Assembly (NCBI GenBank): GCA_049840835.1
Contig: JASGJG010000003.1
Coordinates: 124,001-188,000, forward strand
Direction of reading: 5' to 3'
Origin: JANLTX01 sp049840835
GTDB lineage: Bacteria; Armatimonadota; Armatimonadia; Armatimonadales; Armatimonadaceae
Length of the DNA: 64,000 bases
Positions 1 to 7,890 of this stretch are shown here, one piece after another (the first letter of the stretch is position 1; every line of letters begins with the position of its first letter). The position numbers were made by a program, and so were the translations under genes. The notes under the pieces are model-generated. The model ran no database searches. It worked only from the letters and a program-made list of their open reading frames with translations, and was not told the origin of the DNA.

Positions 1-2734
1 GGATCAGCTCACCCGTTTCGGCGTTCCGTACCCAGACGGTTCCCGTGGCCGAGCCCACGGCGAAATATCGGTCGTCGGGAGAGAAGGCAGCCACTGTCAC
101 CAGCTTCCCGTGCCCCTGTATCTGGCGCAGAGTAGCAGTGACTGTGCCAGGCCAGGACAATGCCCCCAGCACTGCACTCCCCTCCTCGTCCACCACGACG
201 AACCGACGACCTTTGTGGGAGACGCTGAGCACTGCGATACTACGTTCCGTTGGGAGGCGCGTGAAAACCTCCTGACCCGAAGTCGCGTTCTTTACTCGGA
301 GATTCTGTTTCGTATCCACGTAAACGGCAATGCCGTCCCGCGATGGCATGGCAGTGACAACCTGGTAGTCATCACGGCTCTGAGCAAAACGGAACTCGCC
401 CAAGACGGCATCTATGTCCCAGGTGGCGGTAACACCGTCGTCACTCGCCGTCGCTAAGTGTTTCCCATCCGGGGAAAACGCCAGCGTCGTGAGGGCATCT
501 CGATGTCCGCGGATGACACCAGCAGTTTTCCACGAAGCGGTGTGCCAGAGGCGCACCGTCTGGTCATCACTTCCCGTCGCCAGCAGATTTCCGCCGTTCG
601 TGAAGGCGAGGACTCCCACATTCGCAGTGTGGCCGGGGAGCGTCGAGACCAGGTGCCCCGTCCCGGCATCCCAGATCCGCACCATTCCATCACGCCCACC
701 CGTCACCAGGACTTTTCCATCCGGGGAAAAGCCGATGGCGTGAGTCATACCCAGGTGTCCTTGGAACGACCGCTTTGGCCGGGGGGCATCCACATCCCAG
801 AGGACAACCTGCCCGTCGACCCCGGTGATCGCCAGAGTGCGGTTGTCGGGGGAAAGCGCCACGGCTGCCACCTTCAGATTTGGGAGCGGGTACATCTTTC
901 GCATGTTTCCCGTATCCACATCCCAGAGCCGGACCATCCCCGCGTAATCACCGGTTACCAGTAGAGTCCCATCATGGGAAAACGCGGGTAGAGCGAGAAA
1001 TCGGGCCGCAGTAGCAGTGGGCAGGTTTCGGACTTCCCCTTTCGCCAGTGTCACGAACTCACAGGAATTTCCTCGCAAGCGGGCGAGCCGGGTACCGTCT
1101 GGAGCGAACGCCACTTTCGGCACGCCCCCTCTGCCTTTGAGATTCGCTGGCAAGCCCGGAAACTTGACACGCGGTCTGTCACCATCCGGTTCCCAGGCAC
1201 GGACCGAAAGGTCAGCCTCCGACACCGAATAGACTGTTCCATCCGCCGCGAAACGTAATGCTATCGCCCCACCCGCTGGTTCCTGGAACCATTTCTGCTG
1301 GGGGTGACATTGGGACCAGAGGTAGCGCCACTCGAAGCGATTCCTCTCCTTCGGGTCACTCTGATGATCTGCCAGAAGTTGAACCGCTCGGGCAATGTGG
1401 TTCTCGGCCAGCGATTGCCGAGTCAGGTTCATGTCCGAGACGAAGAGCTGTTGACGGAGGTTGCTCTCCGCGAGGAGTGTCCGCCGCTCGGATTGGAACA
1501 TGCGGTAGCCGAAATAACTCACGACTAAAAACACCACTCCAGAGATCGTTAAGGCACGGAATTGTCCCTGTCGAAAGGCGTTTCTTTGCCTTCTGAGCTC
1601 CGCATCGGGAAAATGTGCCTGAATCCACGCGCGATTGAAGATGTGGCGGTAGATGCGGTTACGGGATTTCATCACGCCGAGCGCATCTGTCCGGACAATG
1701 CCTGCCAGGCGCAGGTTGGCATCGGATTCGCCGTCCTCGCCTGCGACACAGCGTTTACCCGACAACACTTTTCGGTATAGGTCGAGAGTAGCCGCCACAT
1801 CATAGCTACCCCGCAGTAGCCGGTCCTGAACAAACAGAATATTATCGTCGCGCTTAGGAAACGCCCGACCGAAGAAGAGCTCCGCGCAGAGGGCGTCCAC
1901 CTGCTTCGCTTCGGTAATACTCGCTTCCAGGGCAGACTGACAGAGTCGCTGGGTCAGGTAGGGATGCCCCTCTGTCCAGTAATGGACTCGTTCTAACAAC
2001 CGCTGTGTTGTCGCCGGGCTGTTCCCCTGATTCGTGAATCCAGGGGCGAGGGTCATCACCTCATCGCGCGAAAAGTCATTCAGTTCAATCCGGCGTCCGA
2101 TATTGAACGGGGTATGCCGGGTATCCTGAACCAGCTCGGATGGGGTTGCGACACCCATCAGGCAGAAGGTCAGCCGCTTAAACTCCGGGTTATAGGAACG
2201 TCGGTTGTAACATTCGCGTAGGGCGGCGAAGAACTCATCCGTGGAAAACGGTAGGGAGCGAACCGCGTCGATCTCGTCAATGAAGACGACCACTGGCCCG
2301 GTGAAGCTTGCCAACAAGACATCGGAGAGCGTTTCCGTCCACCGTTGCATACCGCCTAACTCCGCCCCAGTCTCCCAGCGATCTTCCAGCTCATCTTCGA
2401 TTTGGAGCTGCCGCCCGAGCCGCCCTAGCATCCCACGATACCACTGGACGGTGGTTAGATTCTGCCCAATCGCCGTCAAGTCCAACAGGGCGACGGTGAC
2501 CCCCGTCTGGCGCAACCGGGTCGCCGTACGCACCATGAGGGAAGACTTCCCCATCTGGCGGGCGGTCAGAACGTGGCAGAACTCCGACTGTTGTAAGGCA
2601 GCAAACAGGTCATCGTCCGCTGTGCGCCGGATGTAGCAGGGGGCATCCCGTGGCAGGGTGCCGCCGGTCACAAAAAAGGGTCGGGACATCGGATCGGAAA
2701 CGACAGGAACGGTGGGTGGGATGGGAATATTCAT
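1..2734 (-). CDS. AAA-like ATPase - transmembrane - WD40 propeller protein (3' end outside window)
   Basis: This frame stays open from the ATG at 2734 to the window edge, giving 911 codons without a stop, so the C-terminus is missing. Residues about 20-330 form an AAA_35-type P-loop domain: it opens with FFVTGGTLPRDAPCY, has a compact P-loop RQMGKSS at 59-65 and a Walker B FIDEID near 150. A single hydrophobic segment at about 394-412 follows, then a short helical stretch and WD40 repeats from about 480 onward, recognisable by recurring FSPDGK and RLWD signatures. The likely role is an ATP-dependent sensor or scaffold whose propeller lies across the membrane from the ATPase. The start overlaps the stop of the upstream gene as TGATG, so the two are translationally coupled. 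The ligand is unknown; only the domain layout is clear. Confidence 0.85.
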   Translation of the reverse strand, partial: MNIPIPPTVPVVSDPMSRPFFVTGGTLPRDAPCYIRRTADDDLFAALQQSEFCHVLTARQMGKSSLMVRTATRLRQTGVTVALLDLTAIGQNLTTVQWYRGMLGRLGRQLQIEDELEDRWETGAELGGMQRWTETLSDVLLASFTGPVVVFIDEIDAVRSLPFSTDEFFAALRECYNRRSYNPEFKRLTFCLMGVATPSELVQDTRHTPFNIGRRIELNDFSRDEVMTLAPGFTNQGNSPATTQRLLERVHYWTEGHPYLTQRLCQSALEASITEAKQVDALCAELFFGRAFPKRDDNILFVQDRLLRGSYDVAATLDLYRKVLSGKRCVAGEDGESDANLRLAGIVRTDALGVMKSRNRIYRHIFNRAWIQAHFPDAELRRQRNAFRQGQFRALTISGVVFLVVSYFGYRMFQSERRTLLAESNLRQQLFVSDMNLTRQSLAENHIARAVQLLADHQSDPKERNRFEWRYLWSQCHPQQKWFQEPAGGAIALRFAADGTVYSVSEADLSVRAWEPDGDRPRVKFPGLPANLKGRGGVPKVAFAPDGTRLARLRGNSCEFVTLAKGEVRNLPTATAARFLALPAFSHDGTLLVTGDYAGMVRLWDVDTGNMRKMYPLPNLKVAAVALSPDNRTLAITGVDGQVVLWDVDAPRPKRSFQGHLGMTHAIGFSPDGKVLVTGGRDGMVRIWDAGTGHLVSTLPGHTANVGVLAFTNGGNLLATGSDDQTVRLWHTASWKTAGVIRGHRDALTTLAFSPDGKHLATASDDGVTATWDIDAVLGEFRFAQSRDDYQVVTAMPSRDGIAVYVDTKQNLRVKNATSGQEVFTRLPTERSIAVLSVSHKGRRFVVVDEEGSAVLGALSWPGTVTATLRQIQGHGKLVTVAAFSPDDRYFAVGSATGTVWVRNAETGELI

Positions 2735-4593
2735 CAGAGATGCCTTTCCAGATAGCGAACATAGAGTCCGCATCGGATTCTGGCAGCTTCTGGCGATTCC
2801 CCGCGCAAGAGTCCGGCACTCTGTAAACGATAGAAAGCGCCAAGGGTGGGAAGCGGTCCCCCACGCAATAGGTCTTGTATTGCGCTGACAAGTTCCATGT
2901 CCTGTCGCAACGAAAACAGCAGGCGCCGCAAATGGTCGCTGTAGGGTCCGTTGTCACGAGGGGCTGTTTCCTCCAGGTCTGTGAGGCTCCGTTTACCTGT
3001 CGCAAGCTCCTGGAGACCGCGCCGCACCAGGTAGGGGTGCCCACCCACCAGTTGGATAAAGCGAGGCCGTTCCACGTTCGTCAGTACCTGGCCATACTTC
3101 TGGTTTAGGGTGGCGACCTCGGATTCGGTAAAGTCTTCAAGTGTGAGCCTGGTTCCTACATTAAATGGTGACTGGTTCAGGTCCGTGATAAACAGGTAAG
3201 CTTCGGTTGCGTAGGCCATAGCCAGGGTCAGCTTTCCCCAGGGGCCATCCGGGTCCAAGGCGCGCTCATTGTGCCAGGATCGGAACAGTCCGAAAATCTC
3301 GCCTCCGAAAGAGCAAGGAAAAAGGTGGTCGACCTCATCTAAAGCCCATACGAGGGGGGGCAGATTCTCGCCAAGGACGTAGCGCCGCAGAAACCGCTCG
3401 AAGTTCTCATTCGGAGGACGCTCGGAAGACCACGCCGATTCGGGGGTAATATCCAGATCCAGCATGGCCGCCATCTGCCGGGCAAACGCCAGTAAGATAT
3501 TGTCCGCCGATTGCAACTGGGACGGCGAAAACTTTTGTAAGTCGGTGACAACGACCCGGAAACCACTATTGCGAGCTCGCTGCAACCCCCGGGCCAACAG
3601 AGAGGTCTTCCCAACTTGGCGTGGTCCCTTAACCAACACGATACTGTCGCCCCGTGACAATGCCTCGAAGAAACGAGAGTCCGTGCCACGCTCGATGTAG
3701 CAGCATGACGTGAGCGGAACCGCCCCCCCGGCGGGTTCGATGTCATGAACCGCCCCAATATTCTCCTGGGAAGTCGGTGCGGTTAATCGTGTGCTGACAT
3801 CGCCGTCTCGTACCACTTGCGCTTTGATCCGCTCCTGAAGAGCTCGTATTTCCGGAGATGGCTGTAGTCCTAATGTGTCGTGCAGACGCAGACGGTAGTC
3901 GCGGTAAAAGGCGAGAGCTGTAGCATTGTCCCCAGTCGTATGGAGGATTTCGAGGAGTGAGCGCACCGCGGATTCGCGTTCTGGTTCCACCGCCAGGATT
4001 CGCCGTAGGTAGGCCGTGGCCTGGCTTCCTTGTTGTCGGGCGCGGGCGTCTTCGGTCAGACGTTCCAGTGCCACGAGGTAGTCCTGTTCGCGAGCGACCC
4101 TCTCGGGCGTTATCCAGATTTCTGCGCAGCTCGGCAGCAGAGTTCCCTGATACAACGAAATGGCCTGGATGAGTGACTGTGTGTCACCGCGACGTATTGC
4201 CCGGTCAAAGAGCAGGGCATCCACCTCCGCATCGTTCAGGTTGATACGTAAGGAACGACTATCGGGGCACTCAAGTCGTCGCTCCTCGGAACCCAATGCC
4301 TGCCGCAGGTCTGATAGCGTGCGGCGCAGGTTATACAGCGCACGTGTCGGATGGCTGTTTGGCCAGAAAATAGCTGCCAGAGCCTGGCGTGATACCGCCG
4401 CCCCGCCCCGTAGAGCAAGATAGGCTAATAACTCTTCACACCGGCGTGAATGAAGCGAAGGCAGCTCCTTCCCGGCCCTCTCTAACCGAAAGGTTCCGAG
4501 CAAAGAAATGGTCAGAGGCCCTTCCTCTGCGCCGACAACGCCTTGACAATCTTGATCGTCCTTCGCCAGATACTCCTCTGCTTCATCTCTCAT
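2734..4593 (-). CDS. BTAD/SARP-like transcriptional regulator fused to an AAA-like ATPase
   Basis: The 619-residue protein has three parts. Residues about 26-110 are an OmpR-like winged helix (ISLLGTFRLE start, then the LRRTLSDLRQALG helix). Residues about 115-240 form the all-helical BTAD domain, ending in ALAFYRDYRLRLHDTLGLQ. Residues about 285-600 are an AAA_35-type ATPase with P-loop GPRQVGKTS near 321-329 and Walker B VWALDEVD near 414-421. BTAD proteins of the SARP family activate neighbouring promoters, usually for secreted or secondary-metabolite loci; an attached ATPase normally gates that activity. It faces a divergent subtilisin gene across 255 bases and is coupled to a second AAA_35 protein downstream. 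The start has AGGTG about 8 bases upstream. That it controls the protease/peptide genes is inferred from position only. Confidence 0.85.
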   Translation of the reverse strand: MRDEAEEYLAKDDQDCQGVVGAEEGPLTISLLGTFRLERAGKELPSLHSRRCEELLAYLALRGGAAVSRQALAAIFWPNSHPTRALYNLRRTLSDLRQALGSEERRLECPDSRSLRINLNDAEVDALLFDRAIRRGDTQSLIQAISLYQGTLLPSCAEIWITPERVAREQDYLVALERLTEDARARQQGSQATAYLRRILAVEPERESAVRSLLEILHTTGDNATALAFYRDYRLRLHDTLGLQPSPEIRALQERIKAQVVRDGDVSTRLTAPTSQENIGAVHDIEPAGGAVPLTSCCYIERGTDSRFFEALSRGDSIVLVKGPRQVGKTSLLARGLQRARNSGFRVVVTDLQKFSPSQLQSADNILLAFARQMAAMLDLDITPESAWSSERPPNENFERFLRRYVLGENLPPLVWALDEVDHLFPCSFGGEIFGLFRSWHNERALDPDGPWGKLTLAMAYATEAYLFITDLNQSPFNVGTRLTLEDFTESEVATLNQKYGQVLTNVERPRFIQLVGGHPYLVRRGLQELATGKRSLTDLEETAPRDNGPYSDHLRRLLFSLRQDMELVSAIQDLLRGGPLPTLGAFYRLQSAGLLRGESPEAARIRCGLYVRYLERHL

Positions 4594-4848
4594 ATTTATA
4601 CACCTGCTTATATAACTATCCTGCTCGCTCCAACTGAGATTACTAGCTATATTGACACGATTTTATCCGACTGAATCGGAATTCTTAGGGTGGCCACGAA
4701 AATTGCCCACCAAGGGAAACGCCAGAGTCCACGTTTGACATGGAAAGGGACACATTTGCGACCACAGGTGTCCTATTTAATATAGGCAGTTCAGACGAAT
4801 CGGTATGGAGTCCGGTCAATAAGGAACTATATAGGGCGAGTAGAAACT
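4594..4848. promoter_or_regulatory. Divergent promoter region between the BTAD regulator and the subtilisin
   Basis: This gene-free stretch separates two divergent genes, so it should hold both promoters. On the plus strand it contains TTGACA at 4735-4740 but no well-spaced -10 partner; an AT-rich TATTTAATATA lies at 4774-4784. Between them is an inverted repeat GGACAC (4748-4753) and GTGTCC (4768-4773) with a 14-base spacer, a reasonable operator candidate for the adjacent regulator. SARP proteins usually bind direct repeats, so this link is uncertain. AAGGA at 4822-4826 is too far from the ATG at 4849 to be a clear ribosome binding site. Confidence 0.5.
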
Positions 4849-6048
4849 ATGAAACAAGAGCACATCATTCTGAGGAGTACCCGTTCTGGTAGTAGGAACA
4901 TGTTCTCACCATCAGTAGGAACATTTTCCTTTAACGACTCTGTTACAAGTGGCGTAGTAGTCGAGCAGGCAGATTTAGCTCCTCGTGACCTGCCTATCGT
5001 GACCCGAGACTCAGACGTTTTAGCAGTCGCACCCGTCATGCCTATGCGACTGATTGAACCGGTCGAGTCCCAGCCAACAGCGACGGACGTTGTTACAACC
5101 GCTGCTGGTGACGTTGCATGGGGTGTTCACGCAGTCGGAGCAGATACATCCCCCCGCACCGGCGCAGGTGTTGTGGTGGCTGTACTGGATACCGGAATCG
5201 ACCCCAACCACGTCGCATTCGCGGGTGTCAATCTGGTCCGAAGAAACTTTACGACCGAGTCAGATGACGACCTACATGGACACGGGACACACTGTGCAGG
5301 GACTATTTTTGGCCGCTCCGTAAATAACACCCGTATCGGAGTAGCACCGGGTGTAACCAAGGCGGTGATCGGCAAGGTGCTCGGCAGCGGCGGCGGTTCC
5401 AGCGCACAGATCGCCAGCGCGATCCAGTGGGCGATTGATAACGGGGCCAATATCATCTCTATGTCCCTGGGTATCGATTTTCCCGGTTTTCAGGCGGCTC
5501 TGCAGAAGCAAAAAGGGTTACCACCGGAACTGGCGACTTCCATAGCTCTAGAGGGCTACCGGCAGAATGTTATCCTTTTCGAACGACTGGCAGCGACAGT
5601 GCGGGCGCAAGCGGCTTTTGTTCAGCCGACGCTCCTGATTGCTGCAGCGGGGAACGAGAGCCGGCGCGACGTTCGCCCCGATTTCGAGATCGCGGTCAGT
5701 CCGCCTGCTGTGTCTGACGGGTTTATCTCGGTCGCTGCGCTTGAGCAGGTAGGGGGCAGCCTCGATGTAGCCTCGTTCTCCAATACCGGGGCGAACGTCG
5801 CGGGGCCAGGGGTGGGCGTTCTCTCCGCCGCGCGGGGCGGTGGGTTGCGAAGCCTTAGTGGTACGAGCATGGCGACACCTCACGTTGCGGGGCTTGCAGC
5901 TCTCTGGGCGGAGCATGTTCGCAGTACATCTGGCATCCTGAGTCTCCCCCGCTGGCTTACCGCCCTGAACGCGTCTGCGACGACGCAGGGATTTGTCGCT
6001 GGCATCGATCTGTCGGATATCGGGTTAGGCTTAGTGACTGCTCCATAA
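4849..6048 (+). CDS. Subtilisin-like serine peptidase (S8), no signal peptide
   Basis: The catalytic triad is complete in 399 residues: Asp114 in AVLDTGID, His145 in HGHGTHCAG and Ser340 in SGTSMATPHVAG, with the oxyanion Asn269 in AAAGNE. Residues 1-75 resemble an inhibitor_I9-like prodomain, ending in a segment like DVLAVAPVMPMRLIEPVE, so the enzyme probably matures by self-cleavage. There is no signal peptide or membrane segment, which points to a cytoplasmic protease or export by another route. A helical insertion at about 210-260 (rich in Q, K and L) separates two core strands. It is divergent from a BTAD-ATPase regulator and is followed 161 bases later by a 76-residue peptide gene, a possible substrate. 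Family assignment is secure; the substrate is not known. Confidence 0.93.
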   Translation: MKQEHIILRSTRSGSRNMFSPSVGTFSFNDSVTSGVVVEQADLAPRDLPIVTRDSDVLAVAPVMPMRLIEPVESQPTATDVVTTAAGDVAWGVHAVGADTSPRTGAGVVVAVLDTGIDPNHVAFAGVNLVRRNFTTESDDDLHGHGTHCAGTIFGRSVNNTRIGVAPGVTKAVIGKVLGSGGGSSAQIASAIQWAIDNGANIISMSLGIDFPGFQAALQKQKGLPPELATSIALEGYRQNVILFERLAATVRAQAAFVQPTLLIAAAGNESRRDVRPDFEIAVSPPAVSDGFISVAALEQVGGSLDVASFSNTGANVAGPGVGVLSAARGGGLRSLSGTSMATPHVAGLAALWAEHVRSTSGILSLPRWLTALNASATTQGFVAGIDLSDIGLGLVTAP

Positions 6049-6163
6049 CATCACCGGTAGGTTGTTGTGGAGACATATAGGCCAGAGAGGAGGCCAGGGT
6101 AAAGGTTTACTCCCAATTCGCCCCTCGAAAACTTGTATCGTGAGGCGGCATCAATCGTCATAC

Positions 6164-6177
6164 GCGAACCTGTTCGC
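6164..6177. promoter_or_regulatory. Perfect dyad upstream of the small peptide gene
   Basis: GCGAAC (6164-6169) and GTTCGC (6172-6177) form a perfect inverted repeat with a 2-base spacer. It lies 33 bases before the start of the peptide gene and abuts AT-rich sequence (CATATTAACATT) that could be a -10 region. The half-site GAAC resembles LexA half-sites, but the usual spacing is 4 bases in Gram-positive SOS boxes, so no regulator can be named. It could also act as a short hairpin in a transcript coming from the subtilisin gene. Confidence 0.45.
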
Positions 6178-6209
6178 ATATTAACATTACAGAAATAGAG
6201 GAAACAGTA

Positions 6210-6440
6210 ATGGCAGATATCGTGATCTCCCAGAAAGAGATCGAATCCATCATCAACGACGTTGATATGTCTATGCCGAAGGCCAGTGCACTTGATAACA
6301 GTAGCCTGTGCGGCGCTATTGACATCGTGATCGTATTCCTGGGCACGCTAAATCCCACAAACCCGCTTCTGAAGATCGGGATTCAGCTTGTCATCGCCCT
6401 ACTGAATGCCTACAAGGCAAAGAACTGTAGCGGCAGTTAA
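6210..6440 (+). CDS. 76-residue amphipathic peptide, candidate protease substrate or bacteriocin-like precursor
   Basis: No known family is recognised. The ATG has a strong ribosome binding site (AGAGGA, 7-8 bases upstream), which argues for real translation. Residues 1-33 are polar and acidic with a leader-like look (KEIESIINDVDM). Residues 36-67 are strongly hydrophobic, in two segments separated by LNPTNP, so they could form a helical hairpin in a membrane. The only two cysteines, Cys34 and Cys73, flank the hydrophobic part and could be bridged. There is no classical signal peptide and no double-glycine motif. It follows a subtilisin gene and precedes a very AT-rich region. A leader of about 33 residues removed by that protease to release a membrane-active core is a plausible but untested reading. 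Confidence 0.7.
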   Translation: MADIVISQKEIESIINDVDMSMPKASALDNSSLCGAIDIVIVFLGTLNPTNPLLKIGIQLVIALLNAYKAKNCSGS

Positions 6441-6468
6441 AGTACCTCGCGTCATTCGTAGACGTCTT

Positions 6469-6509
6469 GCCCGGTCCTGGTTTTGCGATGATGAAACCGG
6501 GACTTGGGC
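6469..6509 (+). terminator. Imperfect hairpin after the small peptide gene
   Basis: GCCCGGTCCTGGTTT pairs with AAACCGGGACTTGGGC through about 15 base pairs, with G-U wobbles and one bulge, around a roughly 10-base loop. It begins 29 bases after the peptide stop codon. No T-run follows, so it may stabilise the 3' end or act with Rho rather than as a classic intrinsic terminator. Confidence 0.4.
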
Positions 6510-6589
6510 ATAGCGTGGAATCGAAGACCTATCTCATGCGTGTACCGCACCTTGGGAATTTAGAGACCGCCTCTATGTGACTCTCTAAC

Positions 6590-6765
6590 ATTTAGAAAAT
6601 AAATGAAAATAGAAAAATATATAGTATAAAAAAGATATTGATTGAATATTATCTTTTATGAAGATTTATGTGAATGAATAAGACTAAAATGATAGTAATA
6701 TAATGGTTTTTTCTAGAAAATATCGAATTTATATTAGATTATCCGCATATAGGTGCTTGATTTAG
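6590..6765. other. Very AT-rich gene-free island (within the 6441-6834 gap)
   Basis: From about 6590 to 6765 the sequence is almost entirely A and T (for example AAAAATATATAGTATAAAAAAG), unlike anything else in the window. No open frame of note lies in it, and it separates the peptide gene from the next plus-strand gene. It includes an imperfect inverted repeat AAAAGATATT...AATATTATCTTTT at about 6629-6658. It could be a promoter with UP-elements, a site for an H-NS-like silencer, or the scar of a transferred element. No cluster of DnaA boxes was seen. Confidence 0.6.
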
Positions 6766-6834
6766 TCAGGAATGTCGTTATTGGCCGCTGGGGGATTTGT
6801 TTTCGCATTGCCGGAAGAAAGGAAAAGCAGAAGA

Positions 6835-7890
6835 GTGTTCAGCAAAGATCGAGTCTGTTCTAAATACAGACGTTTTATTTTATCAGGGGGAAAGGGATGT
6901 CTCGCGCTCGCATGCATCGGCGCAGCAGTAACCGCCTGCTGGGGGCAGGCACCGCCTCAGAGAGCTTCACAACAGAAAATAGCTCCCACACCGAAGCCAG
7001 CGAAAGGGCCAGCTGTCTACACCTATGATGCGGCTGAGCGGAAGCTGACCGGCCCGAAGGATTTGCGAGCGGGCACAGAGGTCGAAGTCCAGATCCTTCA
7101 TCCCAATACGTTCCGTAAGAAGTATGAAATCGAAGTCGCCCAATTCACCTTCACCCCGACCACGGTGCCGCCGGAGTTCAGCTCCATACTGGGTCTCTCT
7201 CCTGTAACGGAGCTATTGACCGGTTACACGCTCAAAAACACCCAAAAGGTGCGTGAGTTGCAGACGAGTAAAGGGGCGTTATATCTCGCGAATCCGACCC
7301 GGTCGAAGGAGATTCAGAAGGCGTTTGCCGATGTGCAGGACGCGACCAACGCCTTCTATAAGGAAATTGGTCGCCAGCGCTATCTTGCCGTGCGTTATTA
7401 CGAGGCCCGGAATATCTTCAACCTTATCGCTGGCGGCCGAGATAATATCAGCATCCGCCGGGATGTGGCTATACAGATGCAATCCTTTTTTGGAGTGATG
7501 GCAGCAGGCGATCCCGAGGTCTATCAGAACACACCACCACCACCTATAAAACCGGGCACGCAGCTTTTTCCGCCTAGCACTCCTATTCCTCCTATCGTGA
7601 TTATCGATAGGGAGCCACCGCAGAAACCCCCGATTGGAGTCGCACAGTTCTATCTGAACCGCCCGCTGTATGACCAGTTTGCCCACATCAATTTCAATCG
7701 CCCTGGCGATTTCAATCCAGACGAGCTCGCCCGGCTGCAGGCGGTCGCCGCACAAATGGACGCCCCTGCGGCGAACGCAATCGCTCTGGTGACCCTTTTC
7801 CATCAGGACCTCCACCAGAAAATGAACCGACTGGAAGCGCTGGCTGCTCTTGGAGAAGGAGATCCCACCCACTGGCGCCGACGCTCCTGA
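6835..7890 (+). CDS. Secreted protein, N-terminal part of a probably frameshifted gene
   Basis: The GTG at 6835 (preceded by GAAAGGAAAAGCAGAAG) is preferred over the ATG at 6772, because it gives a proper signal peptide: basic residues, then CLALACIGAAVTAC, possibly a lipoprotein cysteine. The exported part begins with a Pro/Lys-rich linker and a region (VYTYDAAERKLTGPKDLRAG then VQILHPNTFRKKYEIEV) like the N-termini of large hypothetical surface proteins. A helical middle and a Pro-rich segment (TPPPPIKPG) follow. The frame ends in WRRRS while a new frame starts 41 bases earlier and carries on a coherent helical sequence, so one surplus base near 7850 probably splits a protein of about 690 residues. 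The function is unknown; an envelope location is likely. Confidence 0.65.
   Translation: MFSKDRVCSKYRRFILSGGKGCLALACIGAAVTACWGQAPPQRASQQKIAPTPKPAKGPAVYTYDAAERKLTGPKDLRAGTEVEVQILHPNTFRKKYEIEVAQFTFTPTTVPPEFSSILGLSPVTELLTGYTLKNTQKVRELQTSKGALYLANPTRSKEIQKAFADVQDATNAFYKEIGRQRYLAVRYYEARNIFNLIAGGRDNISIRRDVAIQMQSFFGVMAAGDPEVYQNTPPPPIKPGTQLFPPSTPIPPIVIIDREPPQKPPIGVAQFYLNRPLYDQFAHINFNRPGDFNPDELARLQAVAAQMDAPAANAIALVTLFHQDLHQKMNRLEALAALGEGDPTHWRRRS

Noticed and set aside
6164..6177. LexA (SOS) box
   Set aside because: Half-sites fit, but the 2-base spacing does not match a known LexA consensus; called only as a dyad.
4849..6440. Cyanobactin-type (PatA/PatG) peptide cluster
   Set aside because: A subtilisin and small peptide are present, but no YcaO, no second macrocyclase protease and no recognition sequence of that type is seen.
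6590..6765. Replication origin
   Set aside because: AT-rich, but no DnaA-box cluster and no dnaA, dnaN or parAB genes nearby.
6898..7026. Short ATG frame with GGGGGAAAGGG upstream
   Set aside because: The purine run looks like a ribosome binding site, but the encoded 42-residue peptide has no pattern and the other frame carries the signal peptide.
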